This document shows positions 1-6,215 of a DNA stretch of 64,000 bases, piece by piece (position 1 is the stretch's first letter; each line of letters begins with the position of its first letter). The notes under the pieces were generated by a model. That model had not been told where the DNA came from and searched no databases. It worked only from the letters and a program-made list of their open reading frames with translations. A program made the position numbers and the translations under genes. The stretch spans positions 1 through 64,000 of the forward strand of contig JADKHE010000014.1 in assembly GCA_016721925.1 (NCBI GenBank), written 5' to 3'. This DNA is from Candidatus Skiveiella danica (lineage in GTDB: Bacteria; Pseudomonadota; Gammaproteobacteria; Burkholderiales; Burkholderiaceae_C).

Positions 1-298
1 ATTCCCGATGGTGGTGCGCGAGGCGTTTGCGTTTGGCACGCCCGCGGCGGTGTCGGATCTGGGGCCATTGCCGTCGATCGTGAGGCATGGCGAAAGCGGC
101 GTGGTGTTTGAGGCGGCCAATTCTGACTCGCTTTTGCAGACCGTACGCACTGCCTGGCAAGCGCCGGGCATCCTGCAAAAACTCGGGCAAGGGGCGCGGC
201 AGGCCTATGACGCGCTCTATAACGAGGATGCCAATTACCAGACGTTGATGCAAATTTACGAGCAGGCCATGGTGCAATGCAGACAGAAAGAATCATGA
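1..298 (+). CDS. Glycosyltransferase family 4, C-terminal part (cut by window edge)
   Basis: Only the last ~98 residues are present, and the frame is open from the first bases. The segment EAFAFGTPAAVSDLG followed by HGESGVVFE is the nucleotide-sugar-binding part of a GT-B, family 4 (RfaB/glycos_transf_1) glycosyltransferase, where the first Glu contacts the donor ribose in characterised members. It would add a sugar to a lipid-linked intermediate at the cytoplasmic face of the inner membrane. Its stop overlaps the next start (ATGA at 295-298), so it is translationally coupled to the WecG-like gene of the same polysaccharide locus. The family call is firm; donor and acceptor cannot be read from this fragment. 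Confidence 0.85.
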   Translation, partial: FPMVVREAFAFGTPAAVSDLGPLPSIVRHGESGVVFEAANSDSLLQTVRTAWQAPGILQKLGQGARQAYDALYNEDANYQTLMQIYEQAMVQCRQKES

Positions 299-1007
299 AA
301 GAAGACATACTGGGTTTTCAGGTTGTTGCGCAGCCACCTGAAGCGTGTGTGGATGAGGTATTTGAATGCCTTGAGCATGAGGGGCGAAAGGCGAGGCTGG
401 CTTGTTTGAACCCGCATTCCTACGCGGTGGCGCTGGATGATGCGGACTTTGCACGTGCGCTCAAGTCGGCTGACTGGCTGGTGCCGGATGGGGTTGGGGT
501 CGTGTTCGCATCCAGATTGCTGGGGGCTGTCAAGACGCGGGTCACGGGGTCCGATGTCTTCGATGGGCTCCATCCGCGCATGAACGCCCGCAAGGGAATG
601 AGTGTTTTTTCCTGGGCGCCAGCGAAGAGACGCTGGCCCAGATCCGCGCACGCATGGCGGTGGACTACCCGGCCATCCGCGTCGCGGGCACCTATTCGCC
701 CCCCTTCAAGCCGGAGTATTCCGCGGCCGAGCTCGACGAGATGATCACGGCGGTCAACGCGGCCCGGCCCGATGTGCTGTGGGTGGGCATGACGGCGCCC
801 AAGCAGGAGAAGTGGATTTTCCAGAACCTGCATCGCCTGGACGTCAAGTTTGCCGGCGCGGTGGGGGCGGTGTTTGACTTCTATGTGGGCAAGGTGAAGC
901 GCTCGCACCCCGCGTTTCAGGAGCTGGGCCTGGAGTGGCTGCCCCGTCTGCTGCGGCAGCCGGTGCGGCTGTGGAGAAGAACCTTTGTGTCGGCGCCGAT
1001 TTTTGAC
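295..1007 (+). pseudogene. WecG/TagA/CpsF family glycosyltransferase (one frameshift)
   Basis: The start ATG (295) overlaps the upstream stop. The N-terminal part (MKEDILGFQVV, then VPDGVGVVFASRLLG and RVTGSDVF) and the C-terminal part (GMTAPKQEKWI, GAVGAVFDFYVGKVKRSHP) are hallmarks of GT26 enzymes, which transfer N-acetylhexosaminuronate or ManNAc to a polyprenyl-linked sugar. The two parts lie in different frames. The break is at the T6 run near 606-614: adding one T restores VFFLGA and the normal family spacing, giving a ~238-residue enzyme. After this correction no stop separates it from the nucleotidyltransferase-like segment that follows. The break is either a homopolymer sequencing deletion or a real mutation. 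Confidence 0.8.
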
Positions 1008-2002
1008 TGCTGCGCGGCGCTACTGGATGGGGGCCCCGGTTTTCTGGACTTCGTGCTTTCGCAGGATCTGGGGCCGCTGTGGCATCACCGCCTGCAGGCG
1101 GCGGGCGCGCTGGAGCGGCTGCCGCCGGCGACGGTCGATGCGCTGCGCGCGGCGCGCATGCTGGCTGCGGGGGCCTACCTGCCCCAGCGGCGCGCGCTGG
1201 AGCAGGTGGACCAGCTGTTCTCCAGCCAGGGCATCGCCTATGTGGTGATGAAAGGGGCCCATGTGCGCGAGTGCGTCTACCCCGACCCGGCCCTGCGGCC
1301 CGCGTCGGACATGGACATCCTGATTGCCCCGCAAGACCGGCGCCGGGCCGCGCAGCTGCTGATGGATCACGGCTACACCGCCCATTTGCTGCCCAACAAC
1401 GTCAGCTTCGAGGCCACGTTCAGCCGGGGCTGGTGCATATGGATCTGCATTGGTCGATGTTGCGGGAGGGCCGCACCCGGGTGGACATGACGCCGGGTTT
1501 CCTGGCGCGGCGCCAGCAGACCCGTGGGGTCTGGGGCCTGAGCGACAGCGATGCCGTGTTCATGATGCTGACCCACCCGGCGTTTGGCAAGTATGTCTGT
1601 TCGCCCAACATGGGGCTGGGTCGGGTGGCCGACTTCCTGCAGTGGATGCAGCAAAAGCCGGTGGACTGGCCGGCCGTGGTGGCGCTGCTGGAGCAGGCGG
1701 GCCTGAAGACGGCCGCCTGGACCATGCTGGGCTGGTTCCGGATGCTGGGCCAGCCGGACGTCACCCGGATGATGAATGAGTGGCGGGCCTTGCTGCGCCC
1801 GGGGCCCCTGCGGGCGGCCTACCTGCGGTTCTGGCTGGCCCATGACCTGCCCACCCGGCTTTGGCCGCGCGAGCGATGGATTCAGCTGGGCTTCACGCTG
1901 TATTTCCATGACCGGCCAGCCGACATGCTGCGCGTGTTGCCAGGGGTCTGGCACGCCCGGCGGCACCGCCTGCGCGATGCCCGCCTGCTGATGGGGGGAT
2001 GA
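1008..2002 (+). pseudogene. Nucleotidyltransferase-like protein of the NTP_transf_5 type (one frameshift)
   Basis: The core reads VVMKGAHVRECVYPDP followed by LRPASDMDILI. This is the nucleotidyltransferase-fold signature (GS-like loop plus DxD) of PF14907-type proteins that recur in exopolysaccharide loci next to WecG-like enzymes; their reaction is not established. The frame breaks in the G4 run near 1424-1428; one extra G gives SRGLVHMDLHW and joins the remaining ~190 residues. The 5' boundary is uncertain, because the frame is continuous with the WecG-like segment. This means a genuine fusion or a further hidden indel near 1000, where a TGA sits one frame over. The stop (2000-2002) overlaps the ATG of the degraded ydcF-like gene (1999). 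Confidence 0.65.
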
Positions 2003-2271
2003 TTATCGAATGGCGGGCCTGGGACGGACGCCTGAAAGCAGGCGCTGGGCCACGGGGCCGGCTCGGCCTGCGGGCAGCCGGGCGCTGGGCGGGTGTGGGT
2101 GGCGAGGTGCTTGGGCTTGACGGGCCTGTGCCTGGCGCGCCCGGTCTTGTCCTGGCCTGCCGGCCAGCCGCGTGGAGGCCGATGCGGTGGTGGTGCTGGG
2201 CGGCGACGGTGACCAGTGCGATTGGCCGCATGTGGCGGGCCGGCTCTGGAATGCCGCACATCAGCGCGAAT
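1999..2271 (+). pseudogene. Remnant of a YdcF/ElyC-like (DUF218) gene
   Basis: An ATG at 1999 overlaps the preceding stop (ATGA), as in an intact operon. Reading through two single-base insertions (near 2111 and 2160) gives MIIEWRAWDGRL, later EVLGLTGLCLARPVLSW and then SRVEADAVVVLGGDG. The last piece is the ADAVVVLGG entry motif of the DUF218 fold, compare VADAVLVLGGA in the intact gene at 4.5 kb. The frame ends at a TGA at 2269-2271, where the antitoxin gene already starts, so the body of the protein is missing. I infer a ydcF-type gene truncated by arrival of the toxin-antitoxin patch. The similarity is short and was judged by eye. Confidence 0.45.
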
Positions 2272-2508
2272 GAGTTGAAGACAAAAGGGGTGGCTGCCAT
2301 CGAGGCGGCGCTGGCCGGCCATGCTGAAGCCATTGTTTCGGTGCGCGGCAAAGACAGGTTTGTCCTGATGGATATGGCGCACTATCACCATCTGCGTGAA
2401 TGCGAGCTCGACGCCGCGCTGGCGCAGACGCGCGCCGATCTGGCTGCGGGGCGCTTTGTGCAGGAGTCCGCTGAGGCGCATGTGGCGCGGCTTGACAAGC
2501 TGGCATGA
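2251..2508 (+). CDS. Type II antitoxin, Phd/prevent-host-death-like
   Basis: This small 85-residue protein begins MPHISANELKTKGVAAIEAAL and contains VRGKDRFVLMDMAHYHHL, the N-terminal DNA-binding layout of Phd/YefM-like antitoxins (an 'ELK..G' start and a central '..I.v.Gk.r.Vvm....Y..l' strand-helix). The C-terminal half is acidic and helical, as expected for the toxin-neutralising tail. Its TGA overlaps the toxin ATG (2505-2508). In this family the antitoxin binds and masks the toxin and, with it, represses its own promoter. Its start lies inside the degraded ydcF-like gene, so the pair is probably a late arrival. Confidence 0.75.
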   Translation: MPHISANELKTKGVAAIEAALAGHAEAIVSVRGKDRFVLMDMAHYHHLRECELDAALAQTRADLAAGRFVQESAEAHVARLDKLA

Positions 2509-2783
2509 CCTGGTCGCTGGTTTTTACCGATGCCTATGACCGGCGAGCCTCGCGCTGGCTGAAGCGGCACCCCGATTTGCGCCAGCAATACCTGAAAACG
2601 CTCCAGCTTCTGGAGGCCAATCCATTTCATCCGTCGCTGCGCTTGCATGCCCTGAGTGGGCGGCTGGCCGGGGTGCATTCCGTTTCGATCAATCTGAGCT
2701 ACCGGATCACGCTTGAACTGCTGATTCAGGATGAAAGAATCATCCCGGTGAACGTGGGCGACCACGATGCCGTGTACGGATGA
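2505..2783 (+). CDS. Type II toxin, RelE/ParE superfamily
   Basis: The 92-residue protein has the length and layout of the RelE/ParE fold: an N-terminal RRASRWLKRHPDLRQQYLKTL helix pair, then NPFHPSLRLHALSGRLAGVHS, then SINLSYRITLELLIQDERII and the ending VNVGDHDAVYG. The motif 'hP.h..LrlH.L.G.l.g..S..i...yRi.' is typical of mRNA-interferase-type RelE/YafQ relatives. It would cleave mRNA at the ribosome when not bound by the overlapping antitoxin. The exact target cannot be told from the sequence; a ParE-like gyrase poison is a less likely alternative. Confidence 0.75.
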   Translation: MTWSLVFTDAYDRRASRWLKRHPDLRQQYLKTLQLLEANPFHPSLRLHALSGRLAGVHSVSINLSYRITLELLIQDERIIPVNVGDHDAVYG

Positions 2784-2790
2784 GTTAACC

Positions 2791-2823
2791 GGGGTCAGAT
2801 TCCACCATTGATCGGGTTGACCC
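2791..2823 (+). repeat. GGGGTCAGA-type palindromic element
   Basis: GGGTCA at 2792-2797 and TGACCC at 2818-2823 form inverted arms directly before the ATG of the next gene. The left half (GGGGTCAGATTCCA) recurs near 3659 and 4385. This resembles the small REP-like elements mobilised by RAYT transposases in proteobacteria, but no transposase gene is present here. The element could also shape initiation of the gene at 2824. Confidence 0.5.
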
Positions 2824-3651
2824 ATGCCACCTTCCAGTCCACGCAAGAAAGCCAACCGGCAAAACGCGCTCAAGAGCACCGGCCCCCGCTCGGCGGCGGG
2901 CAAGGCGGTCAGCAGCGCCAACGCAACGCAGCACGGCATACTGAGCCGTCACCTGATCCTGCCGGGTGAAAGCCGGGCCGAATTCGACGCCTTGCTGCAG
3001 CAGTTGATGCGGGAGCAGCAGCCCGTGGGCACGCTGGAGCAGGCCTTGGTGGAGCGGATGGCCGTTGCGCTGTGGCGCCAGCGCCGCCTGGTTGCGGCCG
3101 AGACCGCGCAGGCCCAGTTGCGCCAGGGCGAGTTGGCATTCGCTGATCTCGTGCGTGTCAAGCACATCACGGGTGTGAAAGATGAGGCCTGGATCGAGGC
3201 TTTGGCGCGGGAGGCCTTGCCGGATCTGGACGACCTGCAGGCGGAAGTGGAAGAGTGCGAGGCCTGGCTGCAAGAGGCCGGCGACGCGCAGGCGCACGAT
3301 TGGCTGGATCTGGAGCAGAGGTTTCCGCGCCTCTGGGCGTCACTGGCCAGCGAACTGGAGGTGGACAGCCCGGAGGAGGCCGCTGACGCGCTCGACGCGG
3401 ATGGGACGGATTGGGTCACCAAGGTGGGGTCGCTGCTCTACAACAATCGCGAGTTGCTCAAGGTCGGGACGGCCTTGCAGCAGCTGCGGCAGGCGGCGCT
3501 GTTGCCCCAGCAGGCGGATGTGCTCGGCCGCTACCAGTCCAGCCTGGACAACGACATGTACAAGGCCATGCGCGCCCTGCGCGAGGCCCAGCGCCACCGC
3601 ATGGAGCAGGCTGCGCTGACCGCGCAGCCCGTGACGCCCCCGCAGGCGTGA
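2824..3651 (+). CDS. Conserved orphan protein with a KANRxNAxxSTGPRxxxGK start
   Basis: The 275-residue protein begins KKANRQNALKSTGPRSAAGK, followed by a NATQHGILSRHLILPGE-like segment. I recognise this N-terminus from an uncharacterised protein scattered through proteobacteria and planctomycetes, often in several copies per genome. The rest is largely helical and acidic, with Trp- and Gln-rich stretches (VERMAVALWRQRRLVAAE) and no membrane segment or signal peptide. No function is known to me. It stands alone between two palindromic GGGTCAGA elements, which suggests it travels with them or was inserted with the flanking toxin-antitoxin genes. Confidence 0.7.
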   Translation: MPPSSPRKKANRQNALKSTGPRSAAGKAVSSANATQHGILSRHLILPGESRAEFDALLQQLMREQQPVGTLEQALVERMAVALWRQRRLVAAETAQAQLRQGELAFADLVRVKHITGVKDEAWIEALAREALPDLDDLQAEVEECEAWLQEAGDAQAHDWLDLEQRFPRLWASLASELEVDSPEEAADALDADGTDWVTKVGSLLYNNRELLKVGTALQQLRQAALLPQQADVLGRYQSSLDNDMYKAMRALREAQRHRMEQAALTAQPVTPPQA

Positions 3652-3655
3652 GCCG

Positions 3656-3685
3656 CGTAGGGTCAGACTCCAATTTCCGGGAGTC
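3656..3685 (+). repeat. GGGTCAGACTCC hairpin downstream of the orphan gene
   Basis: GACTCC (3666-3671) and GGAGTC (3680-3685) form a 6-bp stem with an 8-base loop a few bases after the stop codon at 3651. The left part repeats the GGGTCAGA word found at 2791 and 4385. There is no T-run after the stem, so a rho-independent terminator is unlikely; a REP-like element is the better reading. Confidence 0.45.
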
Positions 3686-3769
3686 AAGACGTGGACGCAG
3701 GGGCGGAATCCACACATCGGCGGGGGCAATGGAACCCTGCCTGCGCCAGCGGAGATCCCTGCCATGAGG

Positions 3770-3815
3770 TTGTGAGACTTCGGGGGCTGTGCATAATGCG
3801 CAATGCGTATATGCA
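3770..3815 (+). promoter_or_regulatory. Promoter and likely operator of the second toxin-antitoxin pair
   Basis: TTGTGA (3770-3775) and CATAAT (3792-3797), 16 bp apart, fit a sigma-70 promoter. The -10 box overlaps an inverted repeat, TGCATA at 3790-3795 and TATGCA at 3810-3815. This layout matches toxin-antitoxin autorepression, where the antitoxin covers its own promoter. Promoter and operator are inferred from sequence pattern only. Confidence 0.45.
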
Positions 3816-3833
3816 TAAAAATGGAGTCCAGCC

Positions 3834-4064
3834 ATGCAAAAGAGAATGACGATCACCATGGATGAAGTGGTGTACGAGGGGCTGATCCGCGTGGTCGGCC
3901 GCAGGAAGATCAGCGCGTTTTTGGAGAATCTGGCGCGCCCGCATGTGGTGAGCGACGACCTGGCGGCGGGCTACCGCGCGATGGCGGAAGACGCTGCACG
4001 GGAGCAGGAGGCGCTGGCCTGGAGCGAGGCCTTGATCGGTGATGCGGTCCATGCGCCGCGGTGA
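3834..4064 (+). CDS. Antitoxin of a MazEF/PemIK-type pair
   Basis: The 76-residue protein reads MTITMDEVVYEGLIRVVGRR, then KISAFLENLARPHVVSDDL and finally EQEALAWSEALIGDA. This pattern (beta strand, ribbon-helix-helix-like segment, acidic Trp-containing tail) belongs to small antitoxins found directly upstream of MazF/PemK toxins. The tail would bind the toxin, and the N-terminal part the palindrome over the promoter. It overlaps the toxin gene by 14 bp. Base composition is similar to the neighbours. Confidence 0.7.
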   Translation: MQKRMTITMDEVVYEGLIRVVGRRKISAFLENLARPHVVSDDLAAGYRAMAEDAAREQEALAWSEALIGDAVHAPR

Positions 4065-4377
4065 AGTGTGGTGGGTGGACTTTGACCCTGTCAGAGGCGG
4101 CGAAATTCGCAAGATGCGCCCCGCTGTCATCGTGAGCAATGATCTGTCGAACACCCATCTCAACCGTCTGCAGGTGGTGCCACTGACGTCCAATACCGGG
4201 CGCCTTTACCCCAGCGAGGCGGTGGTCGCCGTGGAGGGGCAGCCCAGCAAGGCCATGGCCGATCAACTCACCACGGTGGCGAAGGAGCGGCTGACCGAAA
4301 AGCTGGGGGCGCTGTCCCGCGCAGACCTCAAGGCGGTCGAGCAGGTGGTCAAGATCCAGTTGAGCCTGCCACTTTGA
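4051..4377 (+). CDS. MazF/PemK-family mRNA interferase toxin
   Basis: The start MRRGEVWWVDFDPVRGGEI is the canonical N-terminus of MazF/PemK ribonucleases, followed by KMRPAVIVSNDL, VVPLTSNTG and the dimer-interface segment SKAMADQLTTVAKERL. These enzymes cut single-stranded RNA at short sequence motifs independently of the ribosome. Length (108 residues from this start) fits the family. ATG at 4042 and GTG at 4039 are in-frame alternatives; 4051 is chosen because the conserved R-G-E-V-W motif begins there. It overlaps the antitoxin gene and is probably co-translated with it. Confidence 0.85.
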   Translation: MRRGEVWWVDFDPVRGGEIRKMRPAVIVSNDLSNTHLNRLQVVPLTSNTGRLYPSEAVVAVEGQPSKAMADQLTTVAKERLTEKLGALSRADLKAVEQVVKIQLSLPL

Positions 4378-4382
4378 GTGAA

Positions 4383-4406
4383 TTGGGGTCAGATTTCAAT
4401 GGATTC
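4383..4406 (+). repeat. Third GGGGTCAGA-type element
   Basis: TTGGGGTCAGATTTCAATGG lies just after the toxin gene and repeats the GGGGTCAGATT word of 2791 and the GGGTCAGA of 3659. No second arm of a hairpin is obvious. Together the three copies punctuate the accessory patch between the degraded and the intact ydcF-like genes. Confidence 0.4.
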
Positions 4407-4458
4407 CCTTTTGCGAAACGAACCCAATGCATGGCTTGAGGAGTAGGCGCTGTATCTG

Positions 4459-5235
4459 TTGAATAAATTCGTCGGCGGCCTGGTTTCGCCACTGATGCTG
4501 GCCCTGCTCGGCGGCCTGCTGGCCCTGCTGCTGGTCTGGCGCGGCTGGCGGCGCGCCGGCATGGTGCTGGCCCTGCTGGCCCTGGGCGGCCTCTGGCTCG
4601 CCAGCACGCCCTGGCTGGCCTGGACCTTGGCGATGTCGCTGGAAACCCGCTACCCGCCGGTGCCGGCGCAGGCCTCGCCGGTGGCTGACGCGGTGCTGGT
4701 GCTGGGCGGTGCGCTGGGGGCGCCGCGCCCGCCGGCACAGCCGCACATCGGCTTTGGCGCGGCCGCCGACCGGGTGTGGCACGCGGCCGCGCTTTACCGC
4801 GCCGGCAAGGCGCGCTGGGTGCTGCTTTCTGGCGGCCACCAGCCACGAGATGAGTATGTGGCCCCGGAAGTGGAGGCCATGGCCGAGGTGCTGCGGGCGC
4901 TGGGCGTGCCTGCCAGCGCGATGCGCCTGGAGGGCCGCAGCCGCAACACGCTTGAAAACGCGTTGCTCAGCCTGGCCCTGGTGCGCCAGGTGGGCGCGCG
5001 CCGGGTGTTGCTGGTAACCTCGGCCCTGCATATGCCGCGGGCGCTCGCCGTGTTTCAGGCGGTGTTCGCCGGCAGTGGCGTGACGGTCGTGCCCGCAGCC
5101 ACCGACGCCGAGGCGTTGGGCGACGAGCCCGAGCTGCGCACGGCCTGGCTCCCGGATGCCCGCTCGCTGGAGTGGAGCAGCCGCAGCGTCAAGGAGTACC
5201 TGGGGCTGGCGCAGGTGTGGATGGCAACGAACTGA
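4459..5235 (+). CDS. YdcF/ElyC-family (DUF218) membrane protein of the polysaccharide locus
   Basis: The protein has two N-terminal membrane helices (about residues 8-28 and 33-55) and then a DUF218 domain: VADAVLVLGGA, ALYRAGKARWVLLSGGH, EGRSRNTLENA and ARRVLLVTSALHMPRA. E. coli ElyC (YcbC) of this family affects undecaprenyl-phosphate carrier metabolism; here a role in handling the lipid carrier is an inference from family and location. No ATG start is present. TTG at 4459 is used; CTG at 4450 lies closer to the GAGGAG at 4437-4442. The upstream GGGGTCAGA element may have replaced the original start region. A GCCCG/CGGGC hairpin follows at 5238-5256. Confidence 0.8.
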   Translation: MNKFVGGLVSPLMLALLGGLLALLLVWRGWRRAGMVLALLALGGLWLASTPWLAWTLAMSLETRYPPVPAQASPVADAVLVLGGALGAPRPPAQPHIGFGAAADRVWHAAALYRAGKARWVLLSGGHQPRDEYVAPEVEAMAEVLRALGVPASAMRLEGRSRNTLENALLSLALVRQVGARRVLLVTSALHMPRALAVFQAVFAGSGVTVVPAATDAEALGDEPELRTAWLPDARSLEWSSRSVKEYLGLAQVWMATN

Positions 5236-5292
5236 CGGCCCGCAAGAAAAACGGGCTCTGTCGGATAATGGACTTCAAGGAAAGCTCAAAAG

Positions 5293-6114
5293 ATGCACAA
5301 GATGTGGAAGAAGCTGGCCTGGCTGGCGATGGCCGCGCAGCCCTGGGGGGCGATGGCACAGCAGGCGGTGCCCGCGCCCGCGCCGGTTGTCGCGCCGGTG
5401 CCGGTGCAGCCCCCGGCGCGCGTGGACACCGTGCGCCAGCCCGCGGCCAACGATCCGGCCGCCAACCAGCTGCCGCGCGACCCGGCCGCCGCCAAGGCGG
5501 CGGCGCTGGCCGGGCAGGCGCAGCCGATGAACGCGCTGGCCGGCTTTGGCGCCGACTACCGCATCGGCCCCAACGACCTGCTCGACATCGAGGTCTATGG
5601 CGTGACCGACCTCAAGCGCACGGTGCGCGTCAATTCCACCGGCATGGTGTCGCTGCCGCTGATCGGCAGCATGGCGCTGGCCGGCATGACGGCCCAGCAG
5701 GCCGAGGCCGCCATCGCCGCGCGCTACGGCGAGAAATACCTGCAGGACCCGCAGATTTCGGTGTTCATCAAGGAATTCACCACCCAGCGCGTGACCATCG
5801 AAGGCGCGGTGGCCAAGCCCGGCATCTATCCGCTGACCGGGCAGATCACCCTGCTGCGCGCGATGGCGCTGGCCGGCGGGCGCGGCGATCTGGCCAACCT
5901 GGACAACGTGATGATCTACCGCACCGGCCCCGACGGCAAGCTGACCAGCTCGATGTACGACCTCGACCTGGTGCGCAGCGGCGACATCCCCGACCCGGTG
6001 GTGTTGCCCGAGGATGTGATCGTGGTGCAGCGCAAGCCGGTGCGTGTGCTGCTGCGCGATTCCGCGGTGAGCGATTTCATCAACCTGCTGAATCCGTTCA
6101 ACTACCTGAAGTAA
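5293..6114 (+). CDS. Wza/EpsA-type polysaccharide export protein
   Basis: An N-terminal signal sequence (MHKMWKKLAWLAMAAQPWG, ending AMA-Q) is followed by a Pro/Ala linker. The Poly_export domain starts at DYRIGPNDLLDIEVYGVTDL and an SLBB domain contains VTIEGAVAKPGIYPL and LLRAMALAGG. These proteins form the periplasmic and outer-membrane ring through which capsule or exopolysaccharide leaves the cell, docked on the Wzc-type kinase. There is no lipobox cysteine after the signal peptide, so unlike E. coli Wza it is probably not a lipoprotein. At 273 residues it is shorter than Wza (~380), as is common for EPS loci of this group. AAGGAAAG precedes the ATG. Confidence 0.9.
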   Translation: MHKMWKKLAWLAMAAQPWGAMAQQAVPAPAPVVAPVPVQPPARVDTVRQPAANDPAANQLPRDPAAAKAAALAGQAQPMNALAGFGADYRIGPNDLLDIEVYGVTDLKRTVRVNSTGMVSLPLIGSMALAGMTAQQAEAAIAARYGEKYLQDPQISVFIKEFTTQRVTIEGAVAKPGIYPLTGQITLLRAMALAGGRGDLANLDNVMIYRTGPDGKLTSSMYDLDLVRSGDIPDPVVLPEDVIVVQRKPVRVLLRDSAVSDFINLLNPFNYLK

Positions 6115-6215
6115 CCCCGCGCGAGCGAAGTCGCCCGCGCGCCGTCAGTCTGCAGGTCGCCGCCGGGTGCCCTGCAAGTCCTGCCGGTACCGATTGCCCC
6201 GAATGAAGTGACTCC

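Noticed and set aside
606..614. Phase variation of the WecG-like gene by a poly-T tract
   Set aside because: The tract is only T6 and similar breaks occur in short G and C runs elsewhere, so sequencing error or decay is more likely than a contingency locus.
3656..3685. Rho-independent terminator after the orphan gene
   Set aside because: The stem is present but no T-run follows, and the same word recurs at two other places, so it is better read as a REP-like repeat.
5238..5256. Terminator or attenuator between the ydcF-like gene and the wza-type gene (GCCCG/CGGGC hairpin)
   Set aside because: Only 5 bp of stem with no T-run, and the genes belong to one operon; too weak to list as a feature.
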